Shown here piece by piece: positions 15,963 to 24,845 of a stretch of 54,995 bases of DNA. The DNA is from an uncultured Bacilli bacterium. GTDB lineage: Bacteria; Bacillota_I; Bacilli_A; RF39; UBA660. The notes beneath the pieces were generated by a model, which was not told where the DNA came from, searched no databases, and saw only the letters and a list, made by a program, of their open reading frames with translations. A program made the translations under genes and the position numbers. Positions within the stretch are counted from its first letter, which is position 1, and the number at the start of each line of letters is the position of its first letter. The stretch is taken from the NCBI GenBank assembly GCA_934085585.1, contig CAKOHI010000011.1, positions 1-54,995 on the forward strand. Reading direction: 5' to 3'.

Positions 15963-16524
15963 TTTCTAATACTTCTTTTAATTCAATTTGGGCTTTCTTT
16001 ACAAAAAAGTTTGTTTTATCAATTGGTAAATTGTAGCTTAATAAATCTTGTTTCAATTCATCAATATTTTTATTATCATTTTCATTAGATTCCATTCCAA
16101 TACAAATATATTTATCATTTACAAGTTCTATGGCTAACTTATTTTTATTATTTTTGTAAACAATACAATTGTCACTAATTGTAAATATTTTTTTATATTG
16201 TATAGCTTCCATAAATTTAATGGCTTTATTTATATCTTCAATTGGACATTTAACTTTTCCTTGTTCTAATATATCACCATTATTATCATATTTTTTATGT
16301 TTATATAATAATTGTTTTTCAAAACCAACGATGTCTCTTACTAAAATGCAATTTTTCAAAATATCAAGGTAATTCATGTTAGAAATATCAACTCTTTCAT
16401 CTAACATGTATACATCATTTACTAAATATTCTTCTTCGATTTTAAAATCTTTTTCATATAATTCTTTTTGTAAGGCATCATAATCTGTTTTAACTAATAC
16501 TGTAATTTCATTATCTATTTCCAT
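15955..16524 (-). CDS. CYTH-like (triphosphate tunnel) domain protein, 189 aa
   Basis: The N-terminal EITVLVKTDYD resembles, imperfectly, the ExExK motif of CYTH enzymes (adenylate cyclase IV, thiamine triphosphatase). LVRDIVGFEKQLLYKHKK and the later IAIELV stretch fit alternating beta strands of the tunnel fold. Two of the charged ligands are not where expected, so substrate and activity are uncertain. It is coupled to HAD and Nudix genes, which suggests phosphate chemistry. The CYTH call is moderate. Confidence 0.6.
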   Translation of the reverse strand: MEIDNEITVLVKTDYDALQKELYEKDFKIEEEYLVNDVYMLDERVDISNMNYLDILKNCILVRDIVGFEKQLLYKHKKYDNNGDILEQGKVKCPIEDINKAIKFMEAIQYKKIFTISDNCIVYKNNKNKLAIELVNDKYICIGMESNENDNKNIDELKQDLLSYNLPIDKTNFFVKKAQIELKEVLEND

Positions 16525-16526
16525 AA

Positions 16527-17039
16527 TTATTTTATCCTTTCATACTCTTCTAGAGCTATAATCATATCTCTTGATATTACTTCATTTTTCTTATGATTTG
16601 GAATATTTTCTTTTATGATTTTTATAGCATTATCTAAATCGATATTGATTAATTCAAAATGTTTTTTTAGTTCATTTTCAGTATAATTAACATTTTCTAA
16701 ATCAGGTAATTTATTAGTTTTAACAGCGTAATAATAAATATCACTTTCTCTATTTTCACCAATTTCTGGATAATCTTTATTTAAATACATTATTTTTAGG
16801 AATGGTTCATTTATTGTTTCATTATCTAACTTTATACCAGTCTCTTCTTGTACTTCTCTTTTTAAAGTATCAATTAATTCTTCATTATCTTCTTTATGTC
16901 CTCCGATAAACATATAACATCCTTCTTCATTACCAATTAGTAACTTACCATTATTTATTAATAATACTTTTATTCTTACACTTATACTTGTAACATCACT
17001 CAATTCTAAATTATCATTATTATATATTATTTCTTTCAT
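16527..17039 (-). CDS. Nudix hydrolase, 170 aa
   Basis: Intact Nudix box, GGHKEDNEELIDTLKREVQEETGI, spans about residues 48-71 and has every Glu needed for the metal site. It hydrolyses a nucleoside diphosphate linked to some moiety. It is a full-length homologue of the frameshifted Nudix gene at 10089-10605: similar N-terminus and the same YLNKDYP segment after the box. It lies 2 nt from the CYTH gene and 15 nt from an S51 gene. Confidence 0.88.
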   Translation of the reverse strand: MKEIIYNNDNLELSDVTSISVRIKVLLINNGKLLIGNEEGCYMFIGGHKEDNEELIDTLKREVQEETGIKLDNETINEPFLKIMYLNKDYPEIGENRESDIYYYAVKTNKLPDLENVNYTENELKKHFELINIDLDNAIKIIKENIPNHKKNEVISRDMIIALEEYERIK

Positions 17040-17054
17040 TATTTTATCAGCTCC

Positions 17055-17672
17055 TTAATTAATTTTAGTGACTTTTTCTTTATCTACTTTAAAACAATCT
17101 CCGACTAACTCAATACTTTTATTATTAATTCTTATAAATGAATCATTCGGCAAGGCAATTAAAGATTTTATTTTACTTACCATTTTTACTTCTTTTAAAA
17201 ATTCATTATTGTTTATATCAAAATGAGGATAAACATTTATATTTGTTAAACCAAGTCCTTTATAATTTTCTATTTTTTCATTGTAGTTATTATAATAAAT
17301 TGCTTCATTACTCGAATTGATTGCACCAGCACTTACTCCGATTACAACACTTGCATTATTAATAATACTTTTTAAATTGATATTATTTATAATTTCTATT
17401 TGATTAACTGGATTACCTCCCATTAAAAAGATAACGTCATAACTCTTTAATTCATTACCAAAACTAGCCAAATGACTTTCATTAAAACTAATCTCAATAT
17501 TTTTAAACCAATTAACAATTTTATCTTTATAAATAATGTATTTTTCTTTGTCATAATCACCAGGTACAAATAAAATACTCTTACAATTTTTTAAATCTTT
17601 ACTTAAATATTTAATTTGTTGTTCATTAAAACCATTTGCTTTATCAATATTACTAAACAAATACTTTATCAT
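17055..17672 (-). CDS. Peptidase S51 family protein, 205 aa
   Basis: Third S51 paralogue. It has FLMGGNPVNQ and the nucleophile elbow GVSAGA (about residues 113-118), matching the family GxSAG. PHFDIN and ALPNDSFIRINN downstream match the positions of PHFEIK and IPNSSCIRINN in the 9423-10073 paralogue, suggesting a common ancestor. It overlaps the next S51 gene (17669-18340) by 4 nt, so two different S51 enzymes are made in tandem. Confidence 0.85.
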   Translation of the reverse strand: MIKYLFSNIDKANGFNEQQIKYLSKDLKNCKSILFVPGDYDKEKYIIYKDKIVNWFKNIEISFNESHLASFGNELKSYDVIFLMGGNPVNQIEIINNINLKSIINNASVVIGVSAGAINSSNEAIYYNNYNEKIENYKGLGLTNINVYPHFDINNNEFLKEVKMVSKIKSLIALPNDSFIRINNKSIELVGDCFKVDKEKVTKIN

Positions 17673-18340
17673 TTGTAGACTCCTACTTTTCCAAATAATT
17701 CTACTTCATTATTTTCTCTATTTAAAATTAATGCGCCATCATTATATATTGCATAAAGTGGTTTATTTTTTTCTTTAGCTATTTTTTCTAAAGAATTTAA
17801 ATATAATCTATTATTTATAGTGTGAACATCTATATAAAACGGATCATTTAAAACACCAAAACCATCATACCAAGCGAAGTATTTATAATAATTATTTCTA
17901 GCAGTTATAAAATATCTTTTAAAATGTAAGCAAGCCCCGGCAGATTCTCCGATTATTATTCCTTTAAAATGTTTTATTTCATAAAGTATTTCAGTTTCTT
18001 GCACAACTTTACTAAAAAACATTTCGGGATTACCACCAGGTAAAACTAATAAATCTGCACTATTTATAATATTTTTAAAATTAGAAGTATCTTTTTCATA
18101 ACAATTTAAAATAGTTATATTTTCTTTTTTTATGCCCAATTCTAATAAAGAGTTTATATATTTATTATACTTTTTTTCTCCTTCTTTAAAATATTCATTT
18201 ACTAACCTTTCATAATCAAGTTCAGTTGGAAAAGCCCAAGGGATAACTACAACTTTCATATTTTCATTAACTATTTCTTTTAACCTATCCTTTATTAAAG
18301 GAAAACCAAACTCAATTTTACTTAATAATACACTATACAT
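17669..18340 (-). CDS. Peptidase S51 family protein, 223 aa
   Basis: Fourth S51 paralogue, more divergent: VLPGGNPEMF (about residues 92-101) and IIIGESAGAC with the nucleophile Ser in GESAG (about 126-130). It has a VDVHTINNRLYL segment absent from the neighbour. It is the first gene after the promoter at 18364-18392 and heads the S51-S51-Nudix-CYTH-HAD-phosphatase-GNAT operon. Function probably small-peptide hydrolysis. Confidence 0.83.
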   Translation of the reverse strand: MYSVLLSKIEFGFPLIKDRLKEIVNENMKVVVIPWAFPTELDYERLVNEYFKEGEKKYNKYINSLLELGIKKENITILNCYEKDTSNFKNIINSADLLVLPGGNPEMFFSKVVQETEILYEIKHFKGIIIGESAGACLHFKRYFITARNNYYKYFAWYDGFGVLNDPFYIDVHTINNRLYLNSLEKIAKEKNKPLYAIYNDGALILNRENNEVELFGKVGVYK

Positions 18341-18363
18341 AATATCACCTTCACTCTATCTAA

Positions 18364-18392
18364 ATTATATTATAGAATTAAAATATTGCCAA
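18364..18392 (-). promoter_or_regulatory. Sigma-A promoter for the S51/Nudix/CYTH/HAD operon
   Basis: TTGGCA (18387-18392) and TATAAT (18364-18369) with a 17-nt spacer on the minus strand, lying between the helD stop and the first S51 ATG. SD is GAAGGTGA. Confidence 0.75.
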
Positions 18393-18397
18393 GCTTT

Positions 18398-20407
18398 TTA
18401 TCTTGTAATCATAATTAATTCATGCAAAGCTCTAGTCATTGCTACATAAAGAAGTTTCATATCAAGCATATTTTCTCTATCAAAATCCATATCCATAACT
18501 ATGCAAGAGTCAAATTCTAATCCTTTTGATGTATAACTTGTTATAACACTTACACCAGGAACATTTATGTCTTTAGCATACTTTTCAATTGATTTTTTAC
18601 TCTTACATATAATTGCAATGTTACTATACCCACAATCTTTTAAAGATTTTATTTTTTCAAGCAGGTTAATTTCATTATATTTAATAAATGATACTTCAGG
18701 TCCATGTCTTAAAAATGATTGAGCCTTACCAAATCCATATAGAGAAGATATTTTATTAGCACTATCCATAATTTCACATGTTGTACGATAGCTCTTATCA
18801 AGGGGCAAAATATTGATATCATTATTATAAATAATACTTTTTACTTCTTCCCAATTATCAATAGATTGATAAGAATATATAGATTGTGCTAAATCTCCGA
18901 ATATACTAAATGTAGCATTTTTAAATAAATTTTTAATAACAAAATAATGAAATAAGCCAAAATCTTGAGCTTCATCTAAAACAACATGAATATATTTATC
19001 ATTATTTTTATAACCATAAAATTTTAGATTAATATACACTAGTGCTGGTAAATCTTCATATCCTAAAGTCTTTTTATTTATTCTTTTTATATTCTCTTCT
19101 TTATTTAATGGATAATCACTAAACCTATCAAAACTATTAATAAAATTACGATATATTGATAAAGGTTTTATCGTATAATCTTTAAAATAATCTTTTAATA
19201 TTGAGTCCATATTTTTTAGTTTTTTATTGAATTCTTCAGTTACATCTAATATTTCTTTTTTTCTTTTTTCATCAGTACTTGTTAAATATTCTTCTCTATA
19301 AATATTCCAATAATTGTTTTTTATAACATCTTCATGTTTCTTAATATAACTTTTTGCATACTTGGTAAATTCATTAATTCTTTCAACAATACCTAAAGAC
19401 TTCTTATTAATAAATTTTTCTATTGTATCTTCTTTAAACAAGGTATAATCCATAAGTTTAATTGGTCCATGAATAATACTTTCTTCTAAATCATTAATAT
19501 ATTCTTCCACAATATCTTTATATAATAATGATGACTTAAATTTTATTATACTTGTATCCATTTTATCTAAAACATTTTCTAATATTTCTGACTGATCTAT
19601 GATATTTATTTTTTCTTTTAAATAATTATTTACAATATCTAAAAAAGTATATTGACTGACATTAAATACATCTAAATCTGGTAAGACACTAGAAATATAT
19701 TTCATAAAATAACTATTTGGTCCGATTACTAAAAAAGCATCTTCATTATATTTTTTTTGTTCATTATATACTAAATATGCAATTCGATGTAATGCCACAG
19801 TTGTTTTACCTGAACCGGCTGCCCCTTGAATAATATTATTTTCTTTTAATGGTTTTCTAATTATGGCATTTTGTTCACTTTGAATTGTTGAAACAATATT
19901 TTTTAGTCTTTTATCTATATTATTTTCTAAAAAAGGTTTTAATAATTCATCATTAGATATTGTATTAACATCTTGGAAATTTATTAGTTTTCCTTTTTCA
20001 ATTGTGTATTGTCTTTTTAATTTTAAAATACCTTTTTCAAGACCTGCCGGGGATGTAAATTGGACACATCCCACATCAGAATCATAATAAAGGGCGGAAA
20101 TCGGAGCTCTCCAGTCTACGGTTATAGCATTACCAGCATCATCAAGGACTCCAACTTTACTTATGTAACAAATAAATTCTTCAGCATTATCATTTTTAAA
20201 ATCAATTCTTCCAAAAAAAGGATTATTGATTTGTTTTTTTAACATTGTTAATTTATTGTTATACTGATCAATTAATGCTGAATATAGAAGTGGATTTTTC
20301 TTATGTTCTTTAATTGCATTTTGAATTTTTATTTCATATTCGTGTGTTAAATCATTAAATGTATTTTTTATTTCTTCTAACTTTTTTGTTTCTTTATCAA
20401 ATTCCAT
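18398..20407 (-). CDS. helD: HelD-like UvrD/Rep-type helicase, RNA polymerase recycling factor, 669 aa
   Basis: SF1 helicase with the order typical of HelD: an N-terminal coiled coil (residues 1-75), then Walker A GAAGSGKTT (about 198-206), a long insertion, VVLDEAQDF (Walker B), DKSYRTT and the C-terminal LYVAMTRAL. HelD binds RNA polymerase, ejects it from nucleic acid and, in actinobacteria (HelR), protects against rifampicin. At 669 aa it is shorter than the B. subtilis protein (about 770). It overlaps the permease gene by 1 nt (TAATG), so it is in the ABC exporter operon. Confidence 0.8.
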   Translation of the reverse strand: MEFDKETKKLEEIKNTFNDLTHEYEIKIQNAIKEHKKNPLLYSALIDQYNNKLTMLKKQINNPFFGRIDFKNDNAEEFICYISKVGVLDDAGNAITVDWRAPISALYYDSDVGCVQFTSPAGLEKGILKLKRQYTIEKGKLINFQDVNTISNDELLKPFLENNIDKRLKNIVSTIQSEQNAIIRKPLKENNIIQGAAGSGKTTVALHRIAYLVYNEQKKYNEDAFLVIGPNSYFMKYISSVLPDLDVFNVSQYTFLDIVNNYLKEKINIIDQSEILENVLDKMDTSIIKFKSSLLYKDIVEEYINDLEESIIHGPIKLMDYTLFKEDTIEKFINKKSLGIVERINEFTKYAKSYIKKHEDVIKNNYWNIYREEYLTSTDEKRKKEILDVTEEFNKKLKNMDSILKDYFKDYTIKPLSIYRNFINSFDRFSDYPLNKEENIKRINKKTLGYEDLPALVYINLKFYGYKNNDKYIHVVLDEAQDFGLFHYFVIKNLFKNATFSIFGDLAQSIYSYQSIDNWEEVKSIIYNNDINILPLDKSYRTTCEIMDSANKISSLYGFGKAQSFLRHGPEVSFIKYNEINLLEKIKSLKDCGYSNIAIICKSKKSIEKYAKDINVPGVSVITSYTSKGLEFDSCIVMDMDFDRENMLDMKLLYVAMTRALHELIMITR

Positions 20408-21183
20408 TAACTACCAGCTCCTTCATAATTGTTTATACATTTTTTAAATAATAAAACTGCTACTACAAAAATTATCAAAGTATATAATGGACTTATTAAA
20501 AACCAAATGTTATTACTTTTTCCTAAAATAAATTTTAAAGGATAAAAATTTACACAAGCCAAAGGCACTAAAAATGTAAACAGTAACAAAACTTCTTTTT
20601 TAAACATATCCATTGGATATTGACCAAATTTTTTACTACCATCAGTAAATATATTCATAAACTCCAAGCCTTCGATAGTTTTAAAACAAAAACAAGCTGA
20701 AAATATAAAAATTGATGTATAAATTAAAGCACTAAACAAAAGCAAACTAAACATATAAAGATATCCAATAATACCTATATCATAATCTAAATTTACCACT
20801 CCAATAATAAATAAAACCAAACTAGCAATCACTCTACTTATTTTAGTAAATTCCAAATTGCTACCAAACACTGACATAAATATACTTCGAGGTCTAATTA
20901 ATAATATGTCTAAGGTACCATTTTTAATTAATTCTGAAAATTTATCAAAGCCTCTAGCAAATGTTTCTGCAAGACTAAAGCCAAATTGAACTATAGCAAT
21001 TGCTATAATAACCTCATAAATATTATAATTATTTAAAAATTTAAATTTATCCATCAAAATTACAACTGTAAAAGAACTTAAGCTAACTGTTACAAGCTGT
21101 GAAATCAAAGTCATAATAAATGAAGACTTATATTCAAGCTCACTTTTTAAATACATTGAAATATATTTTAATACTAATTTCAT
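20407..21183 (-). CDS. ABC-2 type exporter permease (DUF990-like), 258 aa
   Basis: Integral membrane protein with about six hydrophobic segments. LIRPRSIFMSVFG in the middle (about residues 95-107) matches the LIRP motif of the ABC-2 membrane family that works as two permeases and one ATPase. It is in an operon with the second permease (2 nt apart) and the ATPase. The cargo is unknown; homologous systems export drugs, lipids or polysaccharide precursors. Confidence 0.85.
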   Translation of the reverse strand: MKLVLKYISMYLKSELEYKSSFIMTLISQLVTVSLSSFTVVILMDKFKFLNNYNIYEVIIAIAIVQFGFSLAETFARGFDKFSELIKNGTLDILLIRPRSIFMSVFGSNLEFTKISRVIASLVLFIIGVVNLDYDIGIIGYLYMFSLLLFSALIYTSIFIFSACFCFKTIEGLEFMNIFTDGSKKFGQYPMDMFKKEVLLLFTFLVPLACVNFYPLKFILGKSNNIWFLISPLYTLIIFVVAVLLFKKCINNYEGAGS

Positions 21184-21184
21184 A

Positions 21185-21985
21185 TTAACCTCCTTGTATA
21201 AATACCTTTCTTAAAGATTTTTTTACGATTAAGTTTCCTATAAAAACTAATATAAATATCCAAATTAATTGTATAAAAATTGAATAACTTCCTTCAAGAA
21301 TACCAATATTTCCAGAATAAATTCTATATGGTAAATCACTTATAAATCTAAATGGCAAAAAGTAAGTACTTTTTTGTATAAATGCAGGTAACATTACAAC
21401 AGGTACTAAACTTCCAGCTAAAAAATCCATTATTGTAGTTAATATACTTCCTATTCCAGATGCATTATAAGTATAAAAACCTATGGTATAAATAAGTAAA
21501 TTTAATGCTGAAACTAAGAAAATGCCTAAAATAAATGTAATAATAAATAAGAAAAAACTTACAAAACTATATGGCAAAGGTAAATTATAAGGTTCCGGTA
21601 AAAGAAAAGCTAAAATCATAACTGGCAAAAACTTTAAAATACCATTTGATACCCTTTTAGTAATTACTTTTACATACCACCAATAATAAAGATTATATGG
21701 TCTTACAATTTCATACGCAACACTACCATTTTTTATAGCATCTGTTATTTCTGGAAAAGCAAATCTAACTCCTAGAAATGATAAAAATGCTTGATAAAGC
21801 CAAAGATAAGCTATAGTTTCTTTTAAACTTATTCCCACATTAACACCTGAAGAAAAAAATGCAATATAAATAAATAACATCATAAATCCCCAGAAAAACT
21901 GGGTAGCAATACCTGCTAAAGCTGAAGCTCTATATTGAAAAATAGTCATTAGTCTTAATTTAAAATATTTTATATAAAGACTCAT
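21185..21985 (-). CDS. ABC-2 type exporter permease (DUF990-like), 266 aa
   Basis: Second permease with six hydrophobic segments. The VRPYNLYYWWY stretch (about residues 95-105) is equivalent to the RPR segment of the partner, and a VPVVMLPAF loop comes late. It overlaps the ATPase gene by 4 nt. Together with 20407-21183 it would form a heterodimeric membrane channel. Confidence 0.85.
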   Translation of the reverse strand: MSLYIKYFKLRLMTIFQYRASALAGIATQFFWGFMMLFIYIAFFSSGVNVGISLKETIAYLWLYQAFLSFLGVRFAFPEITDAIKNGSVAYEIVRPYNLYYWWYVKVITKRVSNGILKFLPVMILAFLLPEPYNLPLPYSFVSFFLFIITFILGIFLVSALNLLIYTIGFYTYNASGIGSILTTIMDFLAGSLVPVVMLPAFIQKSTYFLPFRFISDLPYRIYSGNIGILEGSYSIFIQLIWIFILVFIGNLIVKKSLRKVFIQGG

Positions 21986-22965
21986 AAACCTAATTCTTGA
22001 TATAAGTCGTATATTATATCATCAATTCCTTTTTCTATTATATTAACATCTTTTATTTCACAAACTTTTGAGTATTCCAAAGTTATAGATGAAACACTAA
22101 TCTTTTTTGTATCAATTAAAATTCTAACAACATCTTTTTCTTTACTAACAATTTTGGTATTTTTAATATCAGGTATTTTTTTCAAATCACTAAAAAATAT
22201 TTCTACAATTTTATTTTTAGTATATTTTTCTTTGATATCTTTTATATCTCCGTCATAAAGTTTTTTCCCTTTTCCAATAATTATTAATCTTTTGGCTAGA
22301 GATTCAATATCTTTCATGTCATGAGTAGTAAGAATTATGGTTACATTTTTCTTTTTATTAATCTCTTTAATAAAGGTTCTTACAGTTACTTTACTTACAG
22401 CATCTAAACCAATTGTGGGTTCATCTAAAAATAATATTTTAGGGTCATGCAATAGTGATGCAACCAATTCACACTTCATTCTTTCTCCGAGACTTAATTG
22501 TCTAACTGGTTTTTTTATGATTTCTTCAAGATGCAAAATACTTACTAATTCATTTTTATTATTTTCATATAATTTATCTGGTATCTTATAAATTTCTTTT
22601 AATAAATCAAATGAATCTTCAGCTGGTATGTCCCACCAAAGTTGACTTTTTTGACCAAATACAACCCCAATATTTTTGACATATTTTACTCTGTCATCGT
22701 TGGGATTCATCCCTAGAGCTTTAATTTTTCCACTATCTGGTTTAAGTATTCCTGTTAACATTTTAATAGTTGTACTCTTGCCTGCTCCATTTGGTCCAAT
22801 AAGGCCAACTATTTCTCCTTTTTTTAGTTCAAAAGAAATATCATCTACAGCTTTAACTTCATTATATTCTTTTTTTAGGAATGATTTAAAAGCATTTTTT
22901 AGACCACTATTTCTTATGGCAACCTTATATTTTTTTGTAAGATTGCTTACTTTTAATATGTTCAT
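21982..22965 (-). CDS. ABC transporter ATPase, 327 aa
   Basis: Nucleotide-binding protein with Walker A GPNGAGKST (about residues 57-65), signature LSLGERMKCELV (about 157-168), Walker B ILFLDEPTIGLD and H-loop TTHD. The roughly 80-residue C-terminal extension is typical of NodI/DrrA-type exporters. SD is AAGGAGG. The start is preceded by a terminator-like hairpin (22984-23029) and a promoter (23064-23092). Confidence 0.92.
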   Translation of the reverse strand: MNILKVSNLTKKYKVAIRNSGLKNAFKSFLKKEYNEVKAVDDISFELKKGEIVGLIGPNGAGKSTTIKMLTGILKPDSGKIKALGMNPNDDRVKYVKNIGVVFGQKSQLWWDIPAEDSFDLLKEIYKIPDKLYENNKNELVSILHLEEIIKKPVRQLSLGERMKCELVASLLHDPKILFLDEPTIGLDAVSKVTVRTFIKEINKKKNVTIILTTHDMKDIESLAKRLIIIGKGKKLYDGDIKDIKEKYTKNKIVEIFFSDLKKIPDIKNTKIVSKEKDVVRILIDTKKISVSSITLEYSKVCEIKDVNIIEKGIDDIIYDLYQELGL

Positions 22966-22983
22966 CTACACCTCCTTAACACG

Positions 22984-23029
22984 CAAAAAAAGTCATTATT
23001 ATTTAGATACCATATAATAAAATGACTTT
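22984..23029 (-). terminator. Terminator after alaS, placed inside the leader of the ABC operon
   Basis: AAAGTCATT and AATGACTTT form a 9-bp stem with a 23-nt loop (which can form some weaker internal pairs), then T7 on the minus strand. It lies after alaS (stop at 23103) but also after the ABC promoter, so transcripts from both must cross it. I saw no ATG leader ORF with a good SD or an exact antiterminator. Confidence 0.65.
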
Positions 23030-23063
23030 AATCTTTAAAAACTATTCCTTTCGCGCTAAAACA

Positions 23064-23092
23064 AATATATCAAACAATATTTATTTTGGCAA
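23064..23092 (-). promoter_or_regulatory. Sigma-A promoter for the ABC exporter-helD operon
   Basis: TTGCCA (23087-23092) and TATATT (23064-23069), 17-nt spacer, starting 11 nt beyond the alaS stop. The predicted start near 23057 gives a leader of about 90 nt that includes the hairpin. Confidence 0.65.
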
Positions 23093-23102
23093 GGGGAATT
23101 TA

Positions 23103-24845
23103 TTATTTTTCTTCTAAAATTGCTTTAATTCTTCTTACACCAGCACTTGATGCTTCTTCTTTTTTTATTTTAAAGTGGCCAAGTTCACTAGTATTTTTAA
23201 CATGTGGTCCTCCGCATAATTCTTTAGAAACATCTCCGATAGAATAAACTGTAACAATATCTGGGTATTTTTCAATAAACATACATTCTGCTCCACTTTT
23301 GACAGCATCTTCTTTGGCCATTTCTTCAACAGTTACATCTAGTCCTTCTTTAATCCATTCATTTACTAAATTTTCTGCTTTTTGTTTTTCTTCATCACTT
23401 AATTTGTGATCACAGCTAAAGTCAAAACGCATTCTTTCATCAGTGATGTTGCTTCCCTTTTGGTGAACTTCTGGACCAACCACTATTTTTAAAGCTGCAT
23501 TAAGTAAGTGTGTTGCTGTATGATATTTAGTTTCTATTTCACTGTTTCCAGCAAGACCACCTTTAAATTTACCTGCTGATGCTGTTCTTGATAATTCTTG
23601 ATGAGCCTTAAATTTTTCTTTAAATCCATTAACATCAACATTAATTCCAGCATCATGTGCAAGTTCTTCAGTTAACTCAATTGGAAAACCATAGGTATCA
23701 TATAGATGAAATGCAGTTTCTCCATCAATATCTTTACCACTTACTTTGGCAAATTCTTTCAAGCCTTTTTCTAAAGTTTTATTGAATTTTTCTTTTTCAT
23801 TTTTTAAAACTTCTAGAACAACTTTTTCATTACTTTCAAGTTCACTATAATATTTTTTGTATTTAGAAATAATCAATTTAGCTATTTGTTCTTCCCAATT
23901 ACTATTTATATCAATATTTAATTTCTTGGCATGTCTTATTGCTCTTCTTATTAATCTTCTTAAAATGTAACCTTGATCTGTATTACTTGGTTTAATGCCT
24001 GATGGATCAGCACTAATAAATACTGCAGTTCTTATATGATCGGCGATGATTCTCATGCTTTCTTCATTGCCTTCATATGGTAAGTTAGATATTTTACTTA
24101 TTAAATCAATTACATCACTCCATATACTTGATTTATAGTTATCATTTACACCTTCTAGAACAGCTGTAACCCTTTCAAGTCCCATTCCTGTATCAACGTT
24201 TTTCTTTGGAAGTTCTGTTACATTACCCGTTTCATCTTTATAATATTGCATAAATACATTATTCCAAATTTCAACCCAACGTTCATCTTCTGGATCAAAA
24301 ACTTCAGGAATTTCATCATTACTTCTAAAGTAAAATATTTCTGTATCAGGACCACATGGACCATTTGCTCCGGCGATCCAAAAGTTGTCTTCCACTGTTC
24401 TTGCTATTCTTTCTTTTTTTATTCCTAAACTTAACCATTTATTATAACTTACTTCATCAAAAGGAATTAAATCATTACCCGCAAAAACTGTAACAGCAAG
24501 TCTTTCAACTGGTATATTTAAATCCTTTGTTAAAAGTTCAAAACTCCAGGCAATACTTTCATCTTTAAAGTAATCCCCTAAAGACCAATTCCCTAACATT
24601 TCAAAAAATGTATGATGTGTTGTATCTCCGATTGAATCTAAATCGTTTGTTCTAATGCACTTTTGATAATCACAAAGTCTTGTGCCATAAGGATGAGGTT
24701 CTCCCATTAAATATGGAATTAAAGGTTGCATCCCTGCAGTGTTAAATAAAACTGATGGATCATTTTCAGGCACCACCGGTGCACTGGGTATTTGTTTGTG
24801 ATTTTTACTTATAAAAAAGTTAATAAATAAATCTTTTATATTCAT
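23103..24845 (-). CDS. alaS: Alanyl-tRNA synthetase, short form without C-Ala, 580 aa
   Basis: Class II catalytic core: KCIRTNDLDS and HHTFFEMLGNWS (motif 2), GMGLERVTAV, then the QGYILRRLIRRAIRHAKKL motif 3 region. The editing domain is present with zinc residues HTATH (about residue 440) and CGGPH (about 550). The roughly 100-aa beta-barrel linker is reduced and the C-Ala domain is missing; bacterial AlaRS is normally 860-880 aa. The protein ends cleanly at the editing domain and only 137 nt of non-coding DNA follow, so this is not a frameshift. It overlaps the upstream kinase gene by 4 nt and is under an Ala T-box. Confidence 0.93.
   Translation of the reverse strand: MNIKDLFINFFISKNHKQIPSAPVVPENDPSVLFNTAGMQPLIPYLMGEPHPYGTRLCDYQKCIRTNDLDSIGDTTHHTFFEMLGNWSLGDYFKDESIAWSFELLTKDLNIPVERLAVTVFAGNDLIPFDEVSYNKWLSLGIKKERIARTVEDNFWIAGANGPCGPDTEIFYFRSNDEIPEVFDPEDERWVEIWNNVFMQYYKDETGNVTELPKKNVDTGMGLERVTAVLEGVNDNYKSSIWSDVIDLISKISNLPYEGNEESMRIIADHIRTAVFISADPSGIKPSNTDQGYILRRLIRRAIRHAKKLNIDINSNWEEQIAKLIISKYKKYYSELESNEKVVLEVLKNEKEKFNKTLEKGLKEFAKVSGKDIDGETAFHLYDTYGFPIELTEELAHDAGINVDVNGFKEKFKAHQELSRTASAGKFKGGLAGNSEIETKYHTATHLLNAALKIVVGPEVHQKGSNITDERMRFDFSCDHKLSDEEKQKAENLVNEWIKEGLDVTVEEMAKEDAVKSGAECMFIEKYPDIVTVYSIGDVSKELCGGPHVKNTSELGHFKIKKEEASSAGVRRIKAILEEK

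Noticed and set aside
23030..23057. Leader ORF in the ABC operon leader
   Set aside because: An AAAGGA is present but the next suitable frame starts only at ATT, and no antiterminator complement is visible.
21982..23092. Bacitracin-type (BceAB) assignment for the ABC exporter
   Set aside because: It has two similar six-TM ABC-2 permeases and no large FtsX-like extracellular domain.
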